The translations under genes were made by a program, and so were the position numbers. A DNA stretch of 64,000 nucleotides from Gordionus sp. m RMFG-2023 (taxonomy: Eukaryota; Nematomorpha; Gordioida; Chordodea; Parachordodidae), in the NCBI RefSeq assembly GCF_954871325.1, contig NC_088778.1, positions 17,139,666 through 17,203,665 of the forward strand, given 5' to 3'. A model generated the notes under the pieces. The model ran no database searches and had not been told where the DNA came from. It saw only the letters and a list, made by a program, of their open reading frames with translations. Numbering within the stretch: the stretch's first letter is position 1; each line of letters starts with the position of its first letter. Below are positions 1-13,500 of this stretch, in pieces.

Positions 1-1516
1 TCGCTCACCTTAATAATTTTAATTTTTTAATTTATTTTTTAATATATTTATCTATTCAACTTGATATTTTTTTAATTTTCATCTAATTAATCTAGTTTGT
101 ATAAGGTTGGTATCCGATTTTCAAAATTTCAAAATTGAATGCTAATTAATTTATTAAAAACTAATTAATTTATTTTGGAGGAATTTGGGTTTTCCGGTAT
201 GATGGATGTTTATCTTCAGGATATAAAGATCTAGTATTATTGATAAGTGATTGTACTATATTTATGCTGGTATATTATTTTATTTAATCAAATATTTAAT
301 TCCAGGCTAACAATGAATTAAAAGTAAAATTAACAGCAATTGGTATGAAAATTAAATCTCAATATCGATAGTAATCATTAAGATTTACACTAAAGAATTT
401 AAACTTAAAATCAGCCACCACCCGCCCGTAAAGTAATTAAATTATATTGTAGTTCTCGGGTATAGGCTTTTGTTTTGCCCAACTCTTTTGCTACTAGCCT
501 ATAGACGTTTAAACAATAGTTCTAGGACTGTTGTACGTACAAGTACGTGCGGCTTGCCCACAAACGTATTAAGGGCTCCTCATTTTTCTCCCAATTAAAT
601 ATCCAGTTTGATGGATTTTTGAGGAAAACCTAGCGTAGCTCTGTTGCATCCACAATGAGAGGGCGAAAGGCTTTCATCATGTATCACGTAATTTTTATCT
701 AGTTTTACATTTTTCCACCTATTTTTGAGTATCATGATTTTTTAAACCCTATATTCCCAATGAGTTTTTTTAAAAATTCTCTTAAATTTCTTTTTTGATC
801 TGTATTCCCACCTAGATACATGCAGGCTACCCGAACAACTCAAACCTCGAGTTCGAAAATTCAATACTCTTTTTAGGCTCGGGCGGGCTGTAAGAGGTAG
901 TTTGACCCGAGTTCCGAAAATTAAATATTCGAAATAACCTCAATAATCATTTTGTTTCATCGAAATGTCAATCAGAATCACATGTCATTCTTAATCTCAC
1001 ACATTTCACTTATTAATTTTTAATTTTCATGTGACTAATTAAAACTCTATTACTTATATAGATAAAAAATAGAATATATAGTATATTCTACATTTATCCA
1101 ATATAAAATATATAATATTAATCTGAGGGCCGCGAAAAAATCACCTTGCAAGACTCTAGCACATCTTCCGATTTTCTTAAACTTTCGCTTATTTTTCCCA
1201 CATCCATTTTTGAGTGTTTCATATATCTTTTTAAATTTTTCTTACTAACTAAGTTTATATATCAGCTGTAACATATATACTTCGTTAAATTTTTTTTATA
1301 AATAAAACTTCGATAACGTGACAATAAGGTAAATTATATTATTACTGTGTAACATAACTTTATATAAGTGATCACAATCATGATATAGAACATAGCTATT
1401 CCAGGTTTTAGCGTTTAACTCGCTTCTAACTTTTTGGTCCCATGAGAAGACCGGGTTACGTTACACTATATACAATATAATATTTAATAGTGAAATATAT
1501 AGAATTTTTTTTTAAC
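1..1516. other. Region downstream of the last identified SARS2 exon; no gene assigned
   Basis: AT-rich sequence on the 3' side of the minus-strand SARS2 gene. The final SARS2 exon (carrying class II motif 3) should lie here or beyond the left edge, but I could not identify it. I saw no repeat with clear ends. Confidence 0.4.
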
Positions 1517-4500
1517 CGTGTGAACAAAACAATATGGTTTTGTTCCCGTTTTGTTTACGGAATCATCTACTATACAATTATCGTGAGAATCATCGTTTAT
1601 ATCGGGTATGTATTTAATATTAAGTCTTCGACTCTGAAAATCGGTGCAATTGGACGCGCTTGAAATTTCACCGAAAATCTTTCTAGCAGGCATCCAGGAT
1701 TCGATGTCGAATTTATGGTAAGCGGGTAGGCCTAGCTCATGACCAGCCATCTCCAAAACTCTTGATATCATAAATTAAATAATTTGTTTTACTATTATAA
1801 TGTATTGAAGGAATTAAAATCTAAAAAGTGAACCTTTTTTAAAGAATTAAAAGATGAAGGCAATTATTCTTAGTTCGCTGTATGAACTGATATTTTTTAA
1901 GGAACACTGTCAAACCTTGTTTTTTGTTTGAACGGACAGTGACATTCATCATAAAATGTATATTAATAATAATAATAATCATGAGTTGTAATTTTGTTTA
2001 CATTCTCCCTATTCCATATGGTTCTTAATTTTTCCCAAAAATAACAAATATATATCCATAAGAGGTGTTAAATGCATAAATAAGAAAATGCCATCTTAGG
2101 AAAATGATTATTGGTTAGCGCCTTTTATTGTAAATACATGTGGAAAACCTAAAAATTAAAAAAATGATAGGTTTTTTTGCAATTTAATTTATGAGAGGTT
2201 TAGAATTATAAAATAATAGAAAACTTGTAAGGCACATATTGCTGGCGTTATTGATCTAAATATTTAGTAAGTGGCAAGTTACGATTCAATTATCGGTCAA
2301 ATCACAATATTTTTAAAAATATTTGTGATGTTTTACATGTATTTAATTATGGATAAATAAAGCAAATATGAACATTTTTCAATTGTTATTACTAGCAAAT
2401 TACTAAGTGGTCGATTTTGAGCTCGGCATTCGGTTCATTTTAGAATAATGTTTAACACGTAAATATACTCGTATAAAACAAGAATGAAAAGATTTTGATC
2501 AGTAACGTCAGCAATATGTGCCTTACAAGTTTTCTATTATTTTACGGTTCTAAACTTACTCATAAATTAATTATCAAAGAAACCTACATTTTTTTTTTAA
2601 TTTTTAGGTTTTCCACACGTAGTATTTACATCAATATAAAAAAGTACCAATCAATCATCATTCTTGTTTCCTAAGATGGCCTCCAAAGTATCTTTAGCAG
2701 TGGACGTTCAATCCGACATAACAGATGCAATGCTCTCATAAAACGGGCTTTACAGTGGGCTGGCTTTCCTGCCACTTTAGAACCCCCAGGTCTCTTTACT
2801 AATGGGAGACGACCCGATGGAATTACACAAATTCCTTGGAAGAATGGCCGATTTCTAGCGTGGGACTTTTCTTGCGTTGACCCCCTTTCACATACCAACA
2901 ACTTTTATAATACAGAGAAGATTTTAAAACGAAAAAATATGTGTATTCCTGATGAATATAAATTCGTACCAGTTGTATTGTCATTACCTTAACATCCTTA
3001 AAAGCTTGGCAGAGTTTTAAAAACTAATCAGAAGTTCCAAAAAAGGCGTTTAATTACGTCAACGCATATAAATTCAGATTATAAAATCTAATTTTATATG
3101 TTTAATGGGTTCATTCCTCTAGCAGCCAGAATAATCTAGATCTTTTTCCTCTTCCCTTAATTATTTAGATTTTTTCCTTCTTTCTCATATAATCATTTGT
3201 ATTAATTATAATTATTAAATTATATTTTTTTAAATACCGTTATGTGCAACAAGAATTGCTTATTTTATTGTAAATTAGATATTTTTTAATTACAGTTATT
3301 TATTTTTATAATAATCATAATCAAATAATATTTTTTTTACAATATATTTTATTTTTAATTATAAAAATTAATAATAATTGTTATTTTAATCAACTTATTT
3401 ATAATCTGTCTTAATATCCTTTAACTACATTATTTTTGATAATTTTTTTTTACAAATTTAAATACCATAAGATGATTCTAAATTATATTATCTATGCTTA
3501 TCCATTTTAATTAATATATATAATATTTTTTTTCGAATTTTATGTTTCAATTTAATTTATTTGTAAAAATTTGAATCAAATAGCTGTTATTTGCATTCAT
3601 ATTTAAAGCCTGAATAAAAATAAAGTTAAATTAAGATAAGATCGTTTTTGTAATTATTTTTATTTTTTTGAAGAATTGATTTACAAAATTTTGATTAAAT
3701 AAATAAAAGCGTTTAGCTCCATGTTCAACTGGCGCAGAGGATGGGAGGGTTGTATTATATTTAATAATAGGGAATTTATTAAAAATATATCATAATGGTC
3801 TCTATTTTCAAAAAACTTATTAGATCATCGTCACAAGAATCAGATTCTCATCAATTTTTTTTTATCTTTATCAGAATTCAATATGGCATGTGTAATCATT
3901 TAAAGACACCAATATTTTCCATTATATTTATCAAGATCTTGTTTTTCATGGTCGACCTCTAATTTATCCAGAGCTAATCCAATTTAAAACGGGTGAATGA
4001 TTACTGATAGTATATATTCATCTTTATAAATGTGTTGGAATCATTGAAAATAAAAAACAAAATATAAATTACAAGCAATATTTCAACTCTGTGTAGCTTT
4101 TATCTGTGCCTTGTAGGATTGCATTAATAAACGGCTTACAAAATTATTTAATGCCAATTTTTAAGTTTTAATATTACAATGGTTATCGTAGAAGTGAGGT
4201 AGAGGAGACCAGGGCTTATCGGCGCAATTTTTATCAAAATCATCATAGGTCAGAAAATAATTGCTGTATTTGAATTTACATAATACTATAAGATAGCAAA
4301 GCATCTACCTAACCTTATATATTAATAAATTTTAAAATTATTTTATACTTATTTCTCAAGATTGATTCTAGTAAAAAGTGTTTTGCGCCAACAAGGCCAA
4401 ACCCGGGGCTTGCAGATTCAATTATCTTATTAAATCTTCATAGGATATTTATATATTATTCCATTATTTTCATAAAAAATGTTTTATTGATAACAATATA

Positions 4501-7500
4501 CCATTTACATAAAAAATCATTTATATAAAATGACAAAATATGGCAATATTTGAATTATAGAATGTGTAAAATTTTTAATAAATTTTTTTTTTCCTAATCC
4601 TATTGTATTAATATATAGAATTAATTTAAATATATAATAGTGGTCAATAAATACTTATTTTATATTATTATATAAATATATTAAATATCATATTTGTAAG
4701 CATATTAATTGATCGCACTAGCCCTAATTCTACTAACCCCTGTTAACTAAATTAATTATAACCTTTTAAAAATATATTTAAACATGATATATGATTATGA
4801 AACTTTCAGAAATGCAAAAAGAAGGTTTTAAATTTCATATAATGTCAATTTTATAATTTTTAAACTATTCATATTTTAATGCCATCTAATATTGTGGTGT
4901 AAAATTATTTCATTTTTATCTAAAAAACACATTTTATCATAAAAATTTTTAAATAGCTGAGGGGTATAAAATATTTTTAGCCTCAAATATACATATATAT
5001 AATTAAATTTTCTAAACATGTCTGGTTTTTAAATAAAATCCGCTGAACCGAATAGCCATTCGCGCCGACTAGCCCTGGTCTCCCTTAATCCAAATACATT
5101 TTATCTTAACCTTCTAAAATGGAAAGAGCGTTAGCAAAGGTTACATAACCAATAAAATCATATATATTCTTTAATTAACACTAACCATATAATATTCACT
5201 TATCAACGATTTGTCATCGAAAATCTCAATTCGTAGCCATTCTCCTTCATAAGACTATCTAGACATTTCATTGAACTATAAAAATAGTTCCATCTCTTTA
5301 TAACTTTTTAATTAAGAGATCTTTTCTTTTTTCCTTAAAAATAACTGCACAGCTGAAGACTGTATATCTATTTCACAATGGCTTATATTTAGAAAAAGAA
5401 ATATTCAAAATGGTTTGAAAAGAGCATCGCTACTCGGGTCGCTATCAACACTTGTAAAATATACACTTACAAAGGGTAGACTTAGTCCCCTTAATTTTCT
5501 TTATTGGTGTAGTTTAATACTGGGGTTAGGGCAGAGTTAAATAATCTTCATCTGAAGAAATAAGTACTATTGATTGACATATTCTTTATAAAACAAATTA
5601 AAGTATTAGAAAATATGAATAAACATATTTGATTCAATATTAAATAAATTAAAAAATTTTAGTATATAAAATTCAATAACAAAAATGTAATAAATAAAAA
5701 TGAAGAACATTGTCATTGGTCTAAATAAAAACCCATCTTAAATTGTTTATAAAATTTTAAAAAATCCCTTATTTATGTCACAGAAAAATTGCGGCATTTT
5801 GTGAAAAAGTGCAACACGCCATGAGGTGGAATGGAACTCGCAACTAAATACGATATCTAAATATTTTACACAGCCGCCTATAGCTGCCCTAACGAGCTCT
5901 TATGAGTTATTTTTTTTATCTATTTATTTCCAGATTTTTATTATAATTTCAACATTTTTAGATTACACCATACCAAAAAATACCCCAATTCAAGCCTTAT
6001 TGTCACATTTGAAATATAAGATTTGAAGTGAAGTAAAATAAGAATGTTGTAAAAACAAAAATTTCGATTCAAATCAATATTCATTCCATTCAGTTTATAG
6101 ATTCAAAACAATTTTTATTTCATGCGTTTTTATATTTTTATATATAATTTCATTTATAATTTAGCCTATGTGTCTACCGATTTATTTATTCTATATCTAG
6201 ATATCTTAATTAAAATTTTTTAAATAGTGTTGAGAATTGTATGATCATTACTTTGGATGACATATTTACCACAACTTCTTAACATAAACCTCATGAGGTA
6301 ATACATCAATTTATGTTGAATAAAATCTATCTTGTGAATATCTATTTGGTCATATTTCATACTAATTTATAGTTTATTTATTTTGCCATATTAATTTACC
6401 AAAACAAAATTAAAATCAGCAATACAATTATAATTAAAATTAATAAAATATGTCACATATTTAAATTCAATAAATTAACATGTAAGTAAATCAATCTTAT
6501 CTAATCATCTTAAATAAATTTTAAATGGTGTTGAGAATTTGATGTTTTATTACTTTGGATGATATATCTACCATAACTTCTTGCCTCAGATAGTACAATA
6601 TAAGCAGTAAAGTCAAATCTTTTATAAAAATCCATATTTCAAAAAATGCAAAATAGGTTGTTTATTTATTAAATAAAAGTAATTTTGCAATTTATTTATA
6701 AATTTCAATTGCAAAGAAAAGACAACATCTTAATCATCCATAAAATTCTTATTTTATAGTTTCAATTTTTACTCTTATTAAAATTTCAGATAGTTTATGA
6801 TGTATTTTGGGCAAAGAAAAGACAACATCTTCATCATCAAATTAATGGTAACATCTTCATCATCCGTTCACTATTCCATTTTATACTTATCGTCATATAA
6901 TTTGGTAAGTATTTGAAACCTCCATTATTGGGAAATTCCTGATATAAATTATATTTTTTTTCGTTTTATATGGCTACAAATGCATGTGTATTCGTCATGT
7001 CTTAAAGATAACAATTATTATATTTTCTTATAATTCATATCTTTTTTTCTTTTTTCTATTATTCCATCTTCTATCAATTGTTTGCTACCCTAAAATCCAT
7101 CTCCCTTCTTCGCAAGGTGGAGGGAAGCTCTGGTGTTATTATGAATAGATTATGTATATATCAGAAATTTCCCCTTTATTTTTATAAATTAAGCTGATTC
7201 ATCCATCATCAAATTGAGAAAGCCCGTCATTCTTGACGGGTTTTCTGCTCGAATCTAATATATAATCTCCAAAATCAAGATGATCGTTTTCGTATCATCT
7301 TAATATATTAAAAATTAAGGAGACTATAGAGTGTAATGTTAATTTTTTGCCATCTACCAGTATCAAACCCGGAACTTCCGTTTCAGCACACGCTTTTGGT
7401 TTGAGCTACTATGCGTATTGTGATTATTCAAAAAAAAATTTTATGCTTTTCTCACAATTTTTTTAACTTTTAAATATAAAATAATATTAATAGATCTTAA

Positions 7501-10500
7501 TATTTATACTTAAATTAAGAGTCTTTCATTCAGCTATTTGCAACAATGGTTTAAAATTGTGAAAGCTAGACAGAGAATATTTATAACATACTTATTTCAA
7601 TCATTTAGCCAGGGCCGTAGTTACGGGGGGGGAGGGAAGCGGGGAGGCCAGACCCCCTCAAAAAATTTTTTGGCCCCCAAAAATTTTTCTGCCCCAATTT
7701 GAAAAATTTTTTTAGAATTGATTATTTTTATATTTTTAAAATAAATTTTGAATATTTATTCAAAAAACATTTCTAGTGTAAATTTCTTTCTATCCTGTTT
7801 TATTTTATTTTACCCAATATTAAATCATCATTCATTCATTTATTTTCATATGTGTTTGTGTCTAACATTATATAGGTATCACATTATTATTATTATTATA
7901 ATATATAACGAGTTATTTTATTTTACAGCGATTATTTTAAGAAACATCAATCAGTCATTAATTCTTATTTTAAGTTAAACAAATGTCAAGCAACACAACC
8001 TCTACAAACTACTAGTATTACTACATTAGAAATTTCTGAAACTGATTCTGCTCATAGTTAGTATAAATTCAAAAACTAATATCTATAGGGTTGGGCAATA
8101 CCTATATATTATTATTTCATATATAAGATAAGAGATAGAGACATTTATTATTAATATTATCATTTTAGTATAGTAATTATTACAATAAATATATTCACTC
8201 ATATTTCAAGATATAAATGAAGTTGAAGCTAATAATCTAGATCATGATCCTCACTACTTTTAGGTAGAAGAAGATGGTAAATATTTTAAAACTTATACCA
8301 GATTTTTCTATTTATATATTTTTGACAATATCAATAGGAGTATGTGATTATGGTGATTTATTATTACATTTTGATTTTAATACAAATATTGAAAATGAAG
8401 AGGCTCAATCATCTAGCAGCTCAGTCTCTCATTGTCAAGAGGCAGCTAGTAATTGATTTATATATATAAAAAAAATTTATTTTTTCTTTAATCTTTAAAA
8501 ATATAATATTTACGATCTTTTTATTTTACTTGATAATGTTCATCAGGATTGGGCACTAGTATAGCAAATACTTGTTAAATACAAGATAGAGAATTTTGTA
8601 TGTGTTCATTTTCAGCATGCCCTTCCCTTCGCCCATCCTGATTACCATTAATTATAATATTTTAGGGTCAAAAAAATCCTCTAATAATTAAAGTTCAATT
8701 CAAATCCCAGGTGACCTTGGCCACAATGAACCAAAGCTAATCAAATTAAACGATTACGTGAAAAAAGATATCCATGGAAGACAAAGATCATTTCAAAAAT
8801 CATGGTACTGACGCTGCTATTTGTTTTCCATGTAGGAAATACTTGTGCAAGTGATGAATTTAAACAAAAGGGATTCAGAAATTGGAAAAACACGTTAGCT
8901 GCCAATAAGGGACTGCTAAAACACGAGAGCTCAAAAGCTCATTTAAATTCAATTACAATATGGTATGATAAAAATCGAGATATAAATAAAGGTACTGAAA
9001 TAACAACAATGTTGGGAAGTCAACAATTAATCCTAATTAATACTATATTAAAGCAATATTTGATTTGATCCTATTTCTTAGCATACAGGAGCTACCTTTT
9101 CGTGGCACTGGTTCGACACAAATTATAGATGTTGCAAATGATGAAAAAATAATTTATTCTTCTGGATTATTTATAGCAATGTTTTCAAACACGATTCAAA
9201 AAGATCCAGAATTAAATAAGATTATGAAATTTATTCCCCAAAATACCCAATATACATAATGAAGTACTATCTATCATGGCAGATATGGTGCTTGATATTT
9301 CTGATAAATATAACAAAAGCAAGATGCCTTTGTCTTAAGGCTGATGAGACAAAAGATGCATCAGGTTGTGAAAACTTGAGCATAACTATTCGTTATATTT
9401 TTTCTGGAGCAGTCCAAGAAAATTTAATAGGAATTATTAATTTAGAGTGTATTTCTGCTGAAAGCATCACTGATTATATTTTAAAACAACTTAGTGACTT
9501 AAATATTAATTCAACGAATATAATAAGCTAGGCATATGATGGTGCAAACGTTATGTCTGGCCGAAATGGAGGAGTGCAAACCCTTCTTCAAAAAAAAATT
9601 AATAAAAAAGTTCCTTTTATACATTGTTACAACCAGTTGCATCTTGTGTTCAAAATTGGAATAATAATATTATTATCATTTCTAATTTTTTTAATTTATC
9701 CAATGCATTTTATAATTTTTTTAGGCGTTTTAAAGTATCCTGTAAATATACAGGCCATACTCTTAAGAGACTTTTAGACCAGAGGTGGACTGGTCATTTG
9801 GAAACATCTCGCATCATTTATAGAATTTTGAGGCTATTGGTGAAGTATTATTTTATTTTTCTAAAAGAACTCTTAATTCAGAGGTTTCCACTCATGATTC
9901 AGTCGAAGACTCTGATCTTTTATCTCAACGCATTAATATAAATTACGTTATATTAGCCATTATAATTTATGAGATATTAATAAATAGATCCACTAAATAA
10001 GTATCTACAGTCAGTAGGTACTAATCTAGTGGATGCTAAAAATTATATTGATTCTACGATCAATATACTAAAAAAATAAAAGAAGTTATAATTCTTTTGA
10101 TTTGATTAGAATTAAGGTTGAAAAACTTTTAACAAAATTTAATCTCACTCCCCAAAAATCATCAAGGGTACGTAAAACGCCTATAAATTTTCAAGATTTT
10201 TTATTTGATAGCAAATTACAATTTGATTGTGAAAAAGACTCCAATTGGAGTTCTTTAAAAAGGATTTATTATGAAATTATTGATAACTTTGTTGATCGGT
10301 TTTTAGACAGATTTACACAAGATGATTATAATCTTCTTTCATGTTTTAATACATTCTCACCCTTTGACTCTGATTATTTTTTATCAGATAAAATGGCCCC
10401 ATTAAAATCATTGTTAAACTTAAATATGGAAACGTTACATCATGAAATGAAGATAGCAAAAGGATTGTTAGCTTCTGAAGTTAAAGAAAAACATAATTTT

Positions 10501-13500
10501 GAAAATATTCTACATATTATATATAAAAAAATTATCATCATGCATTTAAAGAATTGTATAAATGCTACTCAGCAGCCATAATCATTAGGATATCAACGGC
10601 TTCTTATGAGGCCTAGTTCTCTAAACTAAAGAGAGTTCTATCGAGCACTAGAGAGTCGATACAGTAACAACGTAAGCAAAATTTAGTATTGATGGCTTAT
10701 GAAAAAAAAATAACACAAAATTTATCTTTTAATTCATTTTTATTAAAATTTAAAAATAAAAATAGCCGTATTCTATTATAGTAATATTTTGTTTTGTATA
10801 TGCAAGTATTATTTTATTTTGTATATGCATATTATAGTATTATTTTGTTATTAAATTTATAATAAAAATAGGAAAAAATTTCTATGAATGCGTAATTATT
10901 TGTTTGATTTTAAAAAATAGTGGCCCCCTCAAGTAAGCACTTGGCCCCCCTAGCTGAAAATTCCTGGCTACGGCCCTGCATTTAGCTTACATCAAATAAA
11001 AACTATGATTTATCCATTACTAACATCTGCATAGTTGAAGGTACAAAATATATACTTTTCTAACATATTTTATTTTAATACAATAATGCTTTATTTTCTT
11101 AGTACTAAATATATACTTTACTCTCCATTAGCAACATATAAAGGGCTATCACATTACAAAAATATTTTTTAAATCATTTTCTGAAGGTTCCAGCAAATAT
11201 ATGTACTCACAACTATGCATAAATTATTTAGAAGATTGTAAATCTTTTTGATTATAAGTTTCATAATATCTCAAAAAAAAATTTTTATACCCAATCTTAA
11301 TATAAGTAGTTAATGATATAGTTTCAGTAGAAAATAATCAAAATTATTATAAATTTGAATATTTTTTTGTTATCATAGAAATTAGAGTAAATCATATCTT
11401 TGCTAGCCTGTATGGACAAAAAATAAATACTGGGCTTTCAACTTATTTGAAGCACTTAACAGCCCTAATATCTCTCATTTTTCAAAGAGCGATCTTATTA
11501 TTATAGTTTTTTTATATTTTTAAAAGAGTTACATTTATAAGCAGATAACCTGTCAAGAATGATGGGGAATAATAAATTTCTCCTTTATTTGATGATGGGT
11601 AATCAGAAATGCCCCCTTTATTATTTGATAATGAATGAATCATAAATTGACCTATTTTATGAAGTGTGAATCAGAAATTTATCTTTAATTTGATGAGAGC
11701 TTATTTAAATTTCTTAATATTATTTTTAAAGGATATGTTAATGAAGTATATATTTATAGTACTTTCAATATGAACAAATAATTGGAACATATAAGGTTGG
11801 CAAATGACAAAATTCTCATGCCCGGCCAAGTGAAAATTTGGTTTATTCCCAGCCAAATTTTTGCCCAGCTCGGGCCAGTTTCAATTTTTTAATAAAGTTG
11901 TCTGGCCTAGCCCAATTTTTAATTTTTTTTGATACCTAAACCAAAATATAAGCTGTTAAACCTAAAGAAATAACGGTTAATGATGCTTACTACCTTAAGG
12001 TACTACCTATCAAATTTAAATTCTGTTTATTTTTCATTTGGATAGGCACTACCAAATATATTTATAATATATATTTGAAAAATCGTGATTTTTGGAAAGC
12101 CTCTATGGCCTAGTCGGCAAGAGATTCGCTTATTAATCCCATGGTTACGGGTTCGAATCCCGGTAATAATTATGTTTTTTTTCTTATTCTAACTTGGTGG
12201 TTCCATCCTTGGGGGGATGATATATAGGAGGCCGGACTCGACCATGTGATTCCATTATAATATATTAAATAATAAGTCTTATTACATTTTAATAAATTTT
12301 GGTCGGTATTTAGCAAATTAGGTTGGTATTTAGAATATTTTCATACATTCACTTGGTAGTAAGCATCATTAACCAGAAATAACTATTCAGATCTCGGGGA
12401 GTGGTAAAAATACTATATTTTTCCGGCCACTTCTGGGCTATTGCAGACCTGTGGCTTGAATATACTTGTTATCTAAGAATGTATATATGTGCACAATATA
12501 AAATTATTTTTAAATGCATTTTAATACATTTTATAATTTATAACCTAATAATTTAATCTTGCTAGATGAAAGTTTTGTAGGGCAATGCATATGTCTGTTA
12601 TATTTCAGAGACCTGCAAGCCTGGCCAGGTTCACGGCCTGGCCCATATTATAATTTTTTAATATACTTGGGCTGGGTCAAAAAAAAATTTTTAATAACCT
12701 GGCCAGGCCTGTAATGGGTGAATGTATTGGATAACCCTTTGGTTCTGCTTATAATTAAAAATATTTTCTACATTTGTAATTGAAAAACTGTAATCTTGTT
12801 AGATGAGGGTTTTATGGCAATAATAAATCGAAAATAAACTATGGAAAACCCTAATTTAGCAAGATTACATTTTTTAGGTCTTAAATTGTAATAAATGTAA
12901 AAAAATGAAGTATAAAATATTTTTTATTGTGCACACATATGCACATAAATACAATTTTTTGTGAAAATTTACAAAGCCCTCAGCTAACAGGATTAATTTA
13001 TTTATGCCTTTTACAAATACAAATGTAGAAAATATTTTTTAAAAAAAAATTGGGCACTTAAAGACGTTTCATTAGAAATTATGTAATATAGATATATTGA
13101 AAATATAAAAATATATATTTGTATAATGAAGGTATTAAATATATACTTTACTAACATATATAATTGATATAACATCTAAAAATAACCTTTAATCAATATA
13201 AAAGTAAATTTCTTATTCACAACTTATAAGATAAGTTGATATCCGATATCCATAATCAAATAAAGGGCATCTTCAAATAAAGAATAAATGCGTTAATCCC
13301 CATCATTCCTGACGAGTTATCAGCTAGCATAATATATAATAAAATAAAGTATATCTTTTCCATATTCATTAGAAAACAATAAATAATAAGCGTGCTGAAC
13401 GAATGGCGTTCCTTTTACTCAAATTTAATCGATGTTCTTGGCAGCACTAATTAAAAGTAAGAGTTTATTTGCCGTGATGATATAGGCGAGATAAAATGTG

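Noticed and set aside
175-240. Last exon of SARS2
   Set aside because: A short minus-strand open stretch exists, but it shows neither the motif 3 pattern nor a convincing acceptor.
5220-5275. Minus-strand stretch as an extra SARS2 exon
   Set aside because: The reading did not match the family, and the exons at 14335 and 1760 already join in phase without a gap.
5826-6026. Short open frame of 66 codons
   Set aside because: Chance frame in AT-rich intron; no supporting feature.
7748-8456. Short plus-strand open frames in the hAT
   Set aside because: AT-rich low-complexity frames before the transposase, with no transposase motif.
12099-12172. Functional tRNA gene
   Set aside because: The A and B boxes are perfect, but the acceptor halves do not pair, the anticodon loop is irregular, and the same downstream body recurs at 52823-52990. 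A SINE explains it better.
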